Assembly: GCA_025655635.1 (NCBI GenBank) | Contig: JAHXIM010000152.1 | Location: forward strand, 1-7,988 | Direction of reading: 5' to 3' | Source: a gamma proteobacterium symbiont of Lucinoma myriamae | Lineage (GTDB): Bacteria > Pseudomonadota > Gammaproteobacteria > GRL18 | DNA: 7,988 bases | In this document: positions 1 through 6,151 of the stretch, one piece after another | Layout of the letters: each line of letters begins with the position of its first letter | Position numbering within the stretch: position 1 is the stretch's first letter | The notes under the pieces: generated by a model | What the model was told of the DNA's origin: nothing | What the model saw: only the letters and a program-made list of their open reading frames with translations | Databases searched by the model: none | Position numbers and translations under genes: made by a program

Positions 1-87
1 GATATTTCACTATTAACATTTTATTGAAAAATTTATCTATTGTTTTGATAAGGACAGCACCTTAATTTAAGTGCAACAAAAAATGTT

Positions 88-1323
88 TCACCTTTCAGTT
101 TGACTTAAACGGCCCAACGTATATTTAAGACGAGTAGTTCCACCCACTTCTTTGCGTAAAATCCAGGCAATATGAATATTACCATCATCATCAAATATAA
201 TAGATGGATGTGATTGTTCTCCTGTCCCTGAAGCTCCAGGAACAGGCGTATCTTCACTCCATTCATTATTTTCAATCCAGCTGTAAAACACATCCGAGTT
301 ATTTTCACGTTCATCACTCCAGGCAACTACTCGATGCCCATTTGAATGACCAGCAACTGTCGTATGCCATTGACGCGCAACACCTCCAAATTCATCCTGT
401 ACCGATTGATTGGCTCCCCACGTTCCTTCGTATACAGCGGCGTAAATATCATATCCCTCACGAAAATTTCGTTTGTCAGCCCAGGCCGCCAGAACTTTAG
501 ATTTTCCATATTTCCCCATTGCAACTCTTGAAACACCCGATCCTTTTCCATAAGGTAGCTTACGTTCTCCCTGTCGTTTTTTACTGATACGTTGTGCTGA
601 TGGAAAATGGCAAAATTCACCCGCTTGACTTAGGATACCCATAATAACGGTATGCCCCATACGCCGATCTTCCCAGGCAATCATAATACGTCCATCCACG
701 ATAACAATAGTGGGATACAATTGGTCATCTTTAACAGGATCAGGATCAACAGGACAGTTTTTTACCAGACTCAGATTACCCTGCTGGTTAACCTCAAGTT
801 GTATAAGTCTAATATGATTATAGCGGCCTGCATGTTCAGAAAATGTGACAAAAATTTGATTACTATTGGCAGTTATGCCTGCTTGCATAGCTTCTTTAAC
901 TGGTAGTGCTATCGCTTTGGCAAGTTCTGGAGATTTTAACTGTTCAGTATTGATGACACGCACAAACACTTTACTGTCTTCTTCCCAGCTTACAGCAAAA
1001 CGATTACCCGTCAGTGCAACTATACCCGGCTCGTATGCCTCACCACTGCCGCTTATTTTTAACTCTGCTGAAAAACCGGGTTCATTTTTGTTTTTCAGGG
1101 CAAGATAAACTGTAGGGCTTCCGTTGCGATTATCTTCCCAGACAACAGCAACAGTATGTGAAGACACTGCTATATTACGACGACCTGCTGATTCAAGATG
1201 ATGATAGACTTTGTCTATAAAACCATTAGTAACATCTACCGGTGTTGTAAATGACCAGAGCTGAGCATCAGCGACTAGAGGAAAAAATAAGCTGATGACA
1301 AGAAACAGAGAACTTTTTTTCAC
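88..1323 (-). CDS. Exported beta-propeller protein (BNR/sialidase-like repeats), function unknown
   Basis: This 411-residue protein has a clear signal peptide: Lys-Lys, a hydrophobic core, and likely cleavage after VADA (residue 20). There is no lipobox, so it should be soluble and periplasmic or secreted. About seven repeats of one strand motif follow at intervals of 46-64 residues: VVWEDNRNG (61-68), VSWEEDS (111), FVTFSEH (158), IAWEDRRMG (215), AAWADKRNF (279), VAWSDEREN (333) and HIAWI (384). This suggests a seven-bladed propeller of the BNR/sialidase-like superfamily. No sialidase catalytic set (Arg triad, Asp/Tyr/Glu) can be recognised, so a binding or scaffold role is more likely than catalysis; that is inference. 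The start codon is GTG, sharing its first base with the TAG stop of the upstream thioredoxin-like gene, which implies translational coupling. An AGGG lies about 10 bases before the GTG. The protein family is not recognised by name. Confidence 0.8.
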   Translation of the reverse strand: MKKSSLFLVISLFFPLVADAQLWSFTTPVDVTNGFIDKVYHHLESAGRRNIAVSSHTVAVVWEDNRNGSPTVYLALKNKNEPGFSAELKISGSGEAYEPGIVALTGNRFAVSWEEDSKVFVRVINTEQLKSPELAKAIALPVKEAMQAGITANSNQIFVTFSEHAGRYNHIRLIQLEVNQQGNLSLVKNCPVDPDPVKDDQLYPTIVIVDGRIMIAWEDRRMGHTVIMGILSQAGEFCHFPSAQRISKKRQGERKLPYGKGSGVSRVAMGKYGKSKVLAAWADKRNFREGYDIYAAVYEGTWGANQSVQDEFGGVARQWHTTVAGHSNGHRVVAWSDERENNSDVFYSWIENNEWSEDTPVPGASGTGEQSHPSIIFDDDGNIHIAWILRKEVGGTTRLKYTLGRLSQTER

Positions 1324-1787
1324 TATAAGGAAACCCTGGATAATATATCCTGAACTTTTTTATCTGCTTCAAGTAATGATTTTTTACTTTGAACACCGAT
1401 TAATTGATCCATAAGCTTGCCTTCTATGGTAATAAATGAAAAAACAGGCGTAACAAAAGCCTTGTATCGAGTACCCAATTCGCGTTCAGTAATTCGTTCT
1501 CCACTGGGTAAACGCAGCCTTTTTCCACTTTCTGAATCAACATAGGCCAATATATAGTGACTGCTATATGTTTTTTTCACCTCAGTAGAAGAAAAAGCTT
1601 CTTTATTGGTTTTTTCACAATAACCACAACCATATCGTCCAAAATAAACAAAAACAGGTTTAGACGTTTCCCTGGCTTGCTGCATTGCCTGGTCAAATGA
1701 GTAAAATGGATATCCCTCTGGCTCATCAGAAAATGAGTAGCTACTTATAATTGCCAGCAATAAAAATAGTGTTAATTTTTGAATCAT
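1323..1787 (-). CDS. Exported thioredoxin-fold protein with CGYC active site
   Basis: A 154-residue thioredoxin-like protein. The sequence shows an N-terminal signal peptide (Lys4, hydrophobic 5-17, likely cleavage near residue 20), then KPVFVYFG followed by CGYC (Cys54, Cys57), and TPVF with the expected cis-proline at residue 114. A Glu/Arg/Lys-rich segment (86-108) lies between them. This matches the periplasmic thioredoxin-like/SoxW-type group, which uses its cysteine pair for disulfide reduction or exchange. The physiological partner is unknown. I chose the ATG at 1785-1787 because it has a GAGA-type ribosome binding site at the right distance and puts the signal peptide at the N-terminus. 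An in-frame ATG at 1809-1811 would add eight residues (MCKHKEIS) but has no ribosome binding site. The TAG stop overlaps the GTG of the downstream propeller gene by one base, so the two exported proteins are probably made together. Confidence 0.85.
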   Translation of the reverse strand: MIQKLTLFLLLAIISSYSFSDEPEGYPFYSFDQAMQQARETSKPVFVYFGRYGCGYCEKTNKEAFSSTEVKKTYSSHYILAYVDSESGKRLRLPSGERITERELGTRYKAFVTPVFSFITIEGKLMDQLIGVQSKKSLLEADKKVQDILSRVSL

Positions 1788-1792
1788 ACTTA

Positions 1793-1799
1793 TCTCTTT
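1793..1799 (-). promoter_or_regulatory. Ribosome binding site that decides the thioredoxin-like gene start
   Basis: On the minus strand AAAGAGA is followed by TAAGT and the ATG at 1787-1785. Measured from GAG the spacing is 6 bases, which is normal. The alternative ATG at 1811 lacks any purine-rich element upstream, so this site favours the shorter 154-residue form. Confidence 0.55.
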
Positions 1800-1831
1800 G
1801 TGTTTACACATTAATATTAGAACATAACTTA

Positions 1832-1844
1832 ATTATAGATTATA
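1832..1844 (-). promoter_or_regulatory. Probable sigma-70-type -10 region for the leftward two-gene unit
   Basis: Read on the minus strand, two perfect TATAAT hexamers lie in tandem (1844-1839 and 1837-1832), separated by one base. They are about 45-55 bases upstream of the preferred thioredoxin-like start. The -35 region for the first is poor (TTATCG, 3 of 6 matches, 17-base spacer). A perfect TTGACA at 1886-1881 is too far away (36 bases) to pair with it. An activator may therefore be needed, or the hexamers may be chance matches in AT-rich DNA. Confidence 0.4.
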
Positions 1845-1958
1845 GCGACATTCTCACTGCACGATAATGATTACGGTTTTTGTCAAAAATTCTAACCAGA
1901 ATTTTATTTTCCACATTATGTCCTAAAAGCTCAAGTCAGAATTTAACTGATATTTTGA

Positions 1959-1975
1959 TGCACCATTGTTTAATA
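1959..1975 (+). promoter_or_regulatory. Upstream NtrC-like half site
   Basis: The left half TGCACCA matches the NtrC consensus TGCACCA-N3-TGGTGCA perfectly. The right half (TTTAATA) is degenerate. It lies exactly 43 bp, about four helical turns, upstream of the full site at 2002-2018, so an NtrC dimer here would be on the same DNA face and could bind cooperatively. Its centre is about 142 bp upstream of the predicted transcription start. Confidence 0.45.
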
Positions 1976-2001
1976 AATGCGCTGAAGCAAATCAATCATA
2001 T

Positions 2002-2018
2002 CGCACCATTTTTGTGCA
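2002..2018 (+). promoter_or_regulatory. NtrC-like enhancer site
   Basis: CGCACCATTTTTGTGCA matches the NtrC consensus TGCACCA-N3-TGGTGCA at 12 of 14 defined positions and keeps the GCAC/GTGC dyad. Its centre lies about 99 bp upstream of the start predicted from the sigma-54 promoter, in the range used by NtrC enhancers such as those of glnA. The downstream gene is a nitrate transporter, which fits nitrogen control. Confidence 0.7.
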
Positions 2019-2082
2019 CCTAATAATGTCAGTTAATTAATAATCACTATATTTATCTTTATTTTCATAAAGTTACTGAATA

Positions 2083-2099
2083 TGGCTCATTTAATGCTT
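2083..2099 (+). promoter_or_regulatory. Sigma-54 (RpoN) -24/-12 promoter for the nitrate transporter
   Basis: TGGCTC-ATTTA-ATGCTT fits the sigma-54 consensus TGGCAC-N5-TTGCWW, with GG at 2084-2085 and GC at 2096-2097 separated by exactly 10 bases. Counting from the -12 C, transcription should start near 2109-2110, giving a leader of about 30 bases before the ATG at 2140. The correctly placed NtrC-like sites upstream support the call. Confidence 0.7.
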
Positions 2100-2139
2100 C
2101 CATTGTTGTATTCTTAAATTTCACGCAGAGATTAATAGT

Positions 2140-3618
2140 ATGACCGATAGTAAGCTCAATTTATTTTCCTTTAGCGGAAAAACCAAAATTTTACATCTAA
2201 CCTGGATTGCTTTTTTTATCAGCTTCTTTGTCTGGTTTAATCATGCTCCTTTATTAATTGTGATAAAAGAGACTTTAGGGCTCACATCTCAACAAATAAA
2301 AACCCTGCTTATCCTGAATGTAGCACTAACCATTCCTGCCCGAATTATTATCGGCATGCTGGTTGATAGATTTGGTCCTAAAAGAACCTATGCAGCATTA
2401 TTATCAACCGGCAGTATCCCCTGCTTTATGTTTGCCCTGGCAGACAGCTTTGAACAATTAGCACTAGCTCGTTTTTTACTGGGATTTGTTGGTGCTGGTT
2501 TCGTGATTGGTATTCGTATGATGGGTGAATGGTTCCCGGCAAAACAAGTCGGTGTAGCAGAAGGCATCTATGGCGGCTGGGGTAACTTTGGTTCTGCGGC
2601 TGCTGCAATGAGCTTACCTACTATTGCCTTAATATTTGGTGGTGATGACGGCTGGCGTTATGCGGTTGGCCTGACAGGTATTATTGCTCTGATTTATTCT
2701 GTTATTTATTTCTTTAGTGTGAGTGATACTCCAAAAGGTTCAACATATTTCAAGCCTAAGCGCATTGGTGCTATGGAAGTTACTTCTAAAGGCGACTTAT
2801 ATTTTTACATTTTAATGTCGATTCCTATGTATGCGACTTTATCACTACTGACATGGAAGTTATCGCCTGCCGGAGTGAATTTGCTTGAGTCTGGCACCAC
2901 AACCATCATTTACATCGGCATCGCTGTTTTATTTATTTATAATGTTTACAAAATTTTCCATATTAATAATGAACACTTAAAAGAAGAAGTCCCTGAAATT
3001 CACCGTTATAAATTCAAACAGGTTGCTATTTTAGATCTGGCTTATATGGTGACATTCGGCTCTGAACTGGCTGTTGTTTCAATGCTGCCGCTGTTTTTCT
3101 ATGATACTTTTAATGAAAGTCATGGCGTAACAGCAGTGATGGCGGGTCTATTGGCATCAGGATTTGCTTTTATGAACCTGATAGCTCGCCCCGGCGGCGG
3201 TTTAATCAGTGATAAATATGGTCGTAAGAAGTCACTTACCATTTTCTTACTTGGACTGGTCGCTGGTTATCTTATTATGAGTCAGATTGAATCGAGCTGG
3301 TCATTAATCCTTGCGGTAGCCGTTACTATGCTTTGCTCATTCTTTGTCCAGGCGGGTGAAGGTGCGGTATTTGCCATGGTACCTCTGATTAAACGTCGTA
3401 TGACAGGTCAGATTGCCGGTATGGTAGGTGCTTATGGTAATGTCGGTGCGGTATTATTTCTCACCGTATTATCCTTTGTATCACCCGAGGTTTTCTTTTT
3501 AACCATTGCCGGTGCCGCACTATTTGTTCTGGTTGCTATTCAGTTTATTGAAGAGCCTAAAGGCCATATGGCTGAGGTATTACCCGATGGTACAGTTGAA
3601 ATGATTGAGGTGAATTGA
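2140..3618 (+). CDS. NNP-family (NarK/NasA-type) nitrate/nitrite MFS transporter
   Basis: A 492-residue inner-membrane protein of the nitrate/nitrite porter branch of the major facilitator superfamily. It carries both nitrate signatures: GGWGNFGS in TM5 (about 145-152) and GAYGNVGA in TM11 (about 430-437). The two substrate-binding arginines are also visible: Arg68 in TM2 (IPARIIIG) and Arg350 in TM8 (ARPGGG). The MFS loop motif is present twice (DRFGPKR at 76-82, DKYGRKK at 358-364). It is longer than E. coli NarK (463) or typical NasA (about 400) because residues 195-293, between TM6 and TM7, hold two extra hydrophobic segments (about 221-241 and 253-273), giving about 14 predicted helices. 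Context (sigma-54/NtrC promoter, kinase/phosphatase fusion downstream) favours assimilatory nitrate uptake (NasA-like) over respiratory nitrate/nitrite exchange. No reductase gene is in the window. An AGAG lies 9 bases before the ATG. Confidence 0.92.
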   Translation: MTDSKLNLFSFSGKTKILHLTWIAFFISFFVWFNHAPLLIVIKETLGLTSQQIKTLLILNVALTIPARIIIGMLVDRFGPKRTYAALLSTGSIPCFMFALADSFEQLALARFLLGFVGAGFVIGIRMMGEWFPAKQVGVAEGIYGGWGNFGSAAAAMSLPTIALIFGGDDGWRYAVGLTGIIALIYSVIYFFSVSDTPKGSTYFKPKRIGAMEVTSKGDLYFYILMSIPMYATLSLLTWKLSPAGVNLLESGTTTIIYIGIAVLFIYNVYKIFHINNEHLKEEVPEIHRYKFKQVAILDLAYMVTFGSELAVVSMLPLFFYDTFNESHGVTAVMAGLLASGFAFMNLIARPGGGLISDKYGRKKSLTIFLLGLVAGYLIMSQIESSWSLILAVAVTMLCSFFVQAGEGAVFAMVPLIKRRMTGQIAGMVGAYGNVGAVLFLTVLSFVSPEVFFLTIAGAALFVLVAIQFIEEPKGHMAEVLPDGTVEMIEVN

Positions 3619-3686
3619 GTATCATAGAGATTCACTTGATTCCTTTACACAAGCCCATATACAGAAAATAAAGCAGCAATATTATA

Positions 3687-5444
3687 ATGAAACAAAAACT
3701 CGAAATTAGTATTGCCTCTTTTAGTGACAAAGGTATTAAGGCTGATAATGATGATTGTCTCGGCTGCGATATACCAGACAATCATATTTCAAAAAACCAT
3801 ACTTTAAAACACAAAGGTATCGTCATTGCCATTGCTGACGGTATGAGTTTCAGTGAGGCAGGTAAAGAAGCCAGTCATGCCTGTATCAATGGTTTTATCA
3901 ATGATTATTACAGTACTCCAGATTCCTGGACTGTACAAAACTCAACACAAAAAATACTTTCTGCGCTGAACAACTGGCTATACAGTCGCGGACATACAGA
4001 CTATCAAAGTACCCGGGGAATGTTCACTACTCTGAGCATCCTGATTTTAAAATCAACCACTGCCCATATTTTTCATATTGGTGACTCACGTATTTATCGT
4101 CTTCGTGATGAGCAATTTGAGCAGCTCACCCGAGATCATCGTGTCTGGATCTCCGATGAAAAAAACTATTTAAACCGGGCAATGGGTATTGATCTTCACC
4201 TGGATATTGATTATCGCAAAGTCCCTCTGGAAAAAGATGATATCTTTTTATTATCCACTGATGGCATTCATGACTTTATCAGCAGCAAATCTCTCAAAGA
4301 GATACTGAATAGTTCCAGTGCAAAAAACTACAATAGTGAATTATTACAACAAAAGTGTGCCGCTATTGCCCAACAGGCAACGGATAATCAAAGTGATGAC
4401 AATCTCAGCCTGCAGCTGTTAAAAATTTATAACTTACCACTGCCTGAAGAAGAAGAGGTATTGCAAAAAGCACATGAACTCCCTTTTCCCCCACCATTAG
4501 AATCCGGAATGATTTTAGATGGCTATAAAATTTTAAAAGAGATCCATGCCAGTAAACGTACTCAGATTTATTCAGCTCAACACCAACAAAGCAAAGAAAC
4601 CGTTATTCTGAAAACACCCTCCATTAATTTTGAGGATGATGAGTACTTTATTGAGCAATTTTTACATGAAGAATGGGCTGGTAAACGCATTGAATCACCC
4701 TATGTGCTGCAAGTAATTACCCCCAAACAAAAACCTCGTTCACTCTATTATGTTACCGAATTTCTTGAAGGTGTTACTTTACGGGAGTGGATGAAACAAA
4801 ACCCTCTGCCCTCTGTTGATGTGGTTATTCCTATAGTGGAACAAATCGCAAAAGGCCTGCGTGCATTTCATCGTCTGGAAATGCTGCACCAGGATTTAAA
4901 GCCGGAGAATATTATTATCAGCCCGGAAGGAAAAATAAAAATTATTGATTTTGGTTCAGTCAAAATCGTCGGAATAAATGAGTTGAGAAAAAATTCAGAC
5001 CATGAGGAAAATCTTTTGGGTACCGTAAATTATAGTGCACCAGAGTTTTATTTAGGACAAACAGGGGGCGAGCGCAGTGATCTGTATTCATTAGCCGTCA
5101 TCACCTACGAACTTCTGAACAATAGTTTACCTTTTGGTAAAGAGATGCCTGAAAAAGCCACTTTTAGACAATTATCTCAATTAAAATACATCTCCAGTAT
5201 TCACTTAAATCCCATGGTACCTAACTGGATGGATGGTGCGATACAAAAAGCCCTGTCATTAGATATTAAATTACGTCATGAAGATGTGTTTGAATTTTTA
5301 CACGATCTAAAACATCCTAATCCTCATTTTCTCCATACCATGGCAACCCCCTTAATTGAACGAAATCCCATTCTGGTTTGGAGAACCATTAGTATTATTT
5401 TATTTATAATAAACCTGATCTTATTTTATTCTTTAATGAAATAG
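3687..5444 (+). CDS. Membrane-anchored PP2C phosphatase / Ser-Thr protein kinase fusion
   Basis: A 585-residue bifunctional protein. Residues 1-247 form a PP2C-type phosphatase with its metal-binding aspartates in place: NDD (21-23), DGM (Asp51), GDSRIYRL (Asp133), STDG (Asp192) and DDN (Asp238). Residues 275-542 form a Hanks-type kinase: VILK with Lys309, an alpha-C Glu328 or 329, HQDLKPEN (401-408), DFG (421-423), APE (451-453) and SDLYS (Asp465). The glycine-rich loop is absent (residues 285-295 contain no Gly) and the usual HRD is HQD. Residues 562-583 form one C-terminal transmembrane helix, so both enzymes should face the cytoplasm. The gene lies 68 bases after the transporter on the same strand with no terminator between, so it is probably co-transcribed. 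From memory, Pseudomonas aeruginosa has a similar fused kinase (PA1782) between nasA and nirBD, which suggests a role in controlling nitrate uptake or assimilation. Targets are unknown. The ribosome binding site is weak. Confidence 0.9.
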   Translation: MKQKLEISIASFSDKGIKADNDDCLGCDIPDNHISKNHTLKHKGIVIAIADGMSFSEAGKEASHACINGFINDYYSTPDSWTVQNSTQKILSALNNWLYSRGHTDYQSTRGMFTTLSILILKSTTAHIFHIGDSRIYRLRDEQFEQLTRDHRVWISDEKNYLNRAMGIDLHLDIDYRKVPLEKDDIFLLSTDGIHDFISSKSLKEILNSSSAKNYNSELLQQKCAAIAQQATDNQSDDNLSLQLLKIYNLPLPEEEEVLQKAHELPFPPPLESGMILDGYKILKEIHASKRTQIYSAQHQQSKETVILKTPSINFEDDEYFIEQFLHEEWAGKRIESPYVLQVITPKQKPRSLYYVTEFLEGVTLREWMKQNPLPSVDVVIPIVEQIAKGLRAFHRLEMLHQDLKPENIIISPEGKIKIIDFGSVKIVGINELRKNSDHEENLLGTVNYSAPEFYLGQTGGERSDLYSLAVITYELLNNSLPFGKEMPEKATFRQLSQLKYISSIHLNPMVPNWMDGAIQKALSLDIKLRHEDVFEFLHDLKHPNPHFLHTMATPLIERNPILVWRTISIILFIINLILFYSLMK

Positions 5445-5476
5445 TCTAACGAACGAATTTATTCTGACACATTCAA

Positions 5477-5506
5477 TTCGCATCAAGCCACTTTCTCTAG
5501 TAAAAT
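5477..5506 (+). promoter_or_regulatory. Possible sigma-70 promoter before the small membrane protein gene
   Basis: TTCGCA (5477-5482, 4 of 6 to TTGACA) and TAAAAT (5501-5506, 5 of 6 to TATAAT) are separated by 18 bases. Transcription would start near 5513, about 28 bases before the ATG. This would make the gene independent of the transporter operon. The match is modest and the DNA is AT-rich. Confidence 0.3.
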
Positions 5507-5540
5507 AAATCAATTAAATAAAATTGACAGGATCATCAGT

Positions 5541-5972
5541 ATGGCTAGTAACAGATTTAATCTGGGCAGTTTTTTTGTACGTTTGTTTTTTTCATTGATT
5601 TTAGTTTTTGCGACATATAATCCCAGTGGTTATTCATTTTATGATTGGCTATTAAAAGGCATGGAAACAGGCTTTGAGCCCCTTATGGCCTTTGCTGGTA
5701 TTGTATTGCTTATTGGTTGGGTTGTTTATATTCGTGCCACTATCACCTCATTGGGTTTAACCGGTTTAATTCTGGCATTTGCATTTTTTGGTATTTTATT
5801 GTGGTTGGTGATTGATTGGGGCTTCATTCCTGCTGATAGTGTTCAAGTCATTACTTATATCATTTTAAGTTTACTTTCTATGGTTTTAGCAATTGGTATG
5901 TCCTGGTCACATATTCGACGTCGCATGTCCGGTCAGGTCGATGTCAATGAAACAGAAGATGACTTAACTTAA
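5541..5972 (+). CDS. Four-helix inner-membrane protein, DUF6524-like
   Basis: A 143-residue hydrophobic protein with four predicted transmembrane segments (about 9-26, 47-66, 71-93 and 102-123). Loops are short, with a conserved-looking NPSGYSFYDW stretch (27-36) after the first helix. The C-terminal tail is basic then acidic: SWSHIRRRMSGQVDV (121-135) followed by Asp/Glu. Positive charges (Arg125-127) after the last helix put both ends in the cytoplasm. Length and the SWSHIRRR...GQVDV tail resemble the uncharacterised DUF6524 family as I remember it; this was not checked by search. No catalytic motif is visible and no function should be assigned. A CAGGA ribosome binding site lies 8 bases before the ATG. 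The gap of 96 bases after the kinase gene, with a possible promoter in it, leaves operon membership open. Confidence 0.75.
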   Translation: MASNRFNLGSFFVRLFFSLILVFATYNPSGYSFYDWLLKGMETGFEPLMAFAGIVLLIGWVVYIRATITSLGLTGLILAFAFFGILLWLVIDWGFIPADSVQVITYIILSLLSMVLAIGMSWSHIRRRMSGQVDVNETEDDLT

Positions 5973-6013
5973 GTATTATTTGTTCATTAATAGTCCTTTT
6001 TTATGTAATTTAT

Positions 6014-6043
6014 CGCTGGTAGTTCAATCAGGAATCACCAGTG
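6014..6043. repeat. Imperfect inverted repeat, CGCTGGT / ACCAGTG
   Basis: The arms at 6014-6020 and 6037-6043 pair over 7 positions (one G-T wobble in RNA) around a 16-base loop. No T-run follows, so it is not a simple terminator. It could be an operator dyad or an RNA hairpin after the small membrane protein gene. Confidence 0.3.
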
Positions 6044-6051
6044 AGCTATAG

Positions 6052-6094
6052 TTGTTTATTATCAACAAGCTAAGTATCTTATTTAATGCTTGTT
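6052..6094 (+). repeat. Overlapping alternative hairpins upstream of the response-regulator gene
   Basis: AACAAGC (6064-6070) can pair upstream with TTGTT (6052-6056, using its first five bases) or downstream with GCTTGTT (6088-6094, all seven). The two pairings exclude each other. A short T-rich stretch (TATTTTT, 6103-6109) follows about 8 bases later. It may end the upstream transcript weakly or act as an operator. The downstream arm overlaps a possible -35 hexamer. Confidence 0.3.
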
Positions 6095-6117
6095 ATTAGC
6101 TCTATTTTTGCTATTCT
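6090..6117 (+). promoter_or_regulatory. Possible extended -10 promoter for the response-regulator gene
   Basis: TTGTTA (6090-6095) is followed after 16 bases by TATTCT (6112-6117), preceded by TGC, an extended -10 element. Each hexamer matches consensus at 4 of 6 positions. Transcription would begin near 6123-6125, leaving a leader of roughly 28 bases. Confidence 0.3.
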
Positions 6118-6151
6118 TGAAGTATCTTTACTCATATTTTAAGATTAGCAT

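Larger units (their letters stand above)
1943..2036. repeat. Inverted repeat bracketing the NtrC-like sites
   Basis: TTAACTGATAT at 1943-1953 and ATGTCAGTTAA at 2026-2036 are inverted copies of each other (10 of 11 matches, the outer 8 exact), separated by 72 bases. Both putative NtrC sites lie between the arms. It could be an additional operator pair, a remnant, or a chance match in AT-rich DNA. Confidence 0.35.

Noticed and set aside
57..74. Hairpin-like palindrome GCAC...GTGC after the propeller gene, as a terminator
   Set aside because: The stem is interrupted and AT-rich inside, and no T-run follows on the minus strand, the direction of transcription.
204..1108. Open frames of 60-98 codons on both strands inside the propeller gene
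   Set aside because: They lie wholly within a well-supported gene in other frames, have no recognisable domain and no convincing ribosome binding sites.
1881..1886. Perfect TTGACA (minus strand) as the -35 of the leftward promoter
   Set aside because: At 17 bases downstream the hexamer is CGTGCA, and the good TATAAT is 36 bases away, so it cannot form a standard promoter with it.
2426..2608. A 60-codon minus-strand open frame inside the transporter gene
   Set aside because: It is antisense to a strongly conserved transporter region, and its composition looks like reverse-complement noise.
5454..5480. CGAATT / AATTCG inverted repeat after the kinase gene as a terminator
   Set aside because: The stem is only 6 bp with a 15-base loop and no T-run after it.
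5974..6002. TATTA / TAATA stem followed by six T as terminator of the small membrane protein gene
   Set aside because: The stem is five A-T pairs only, too weak to support a terminator call; the T-run alone is not enough.
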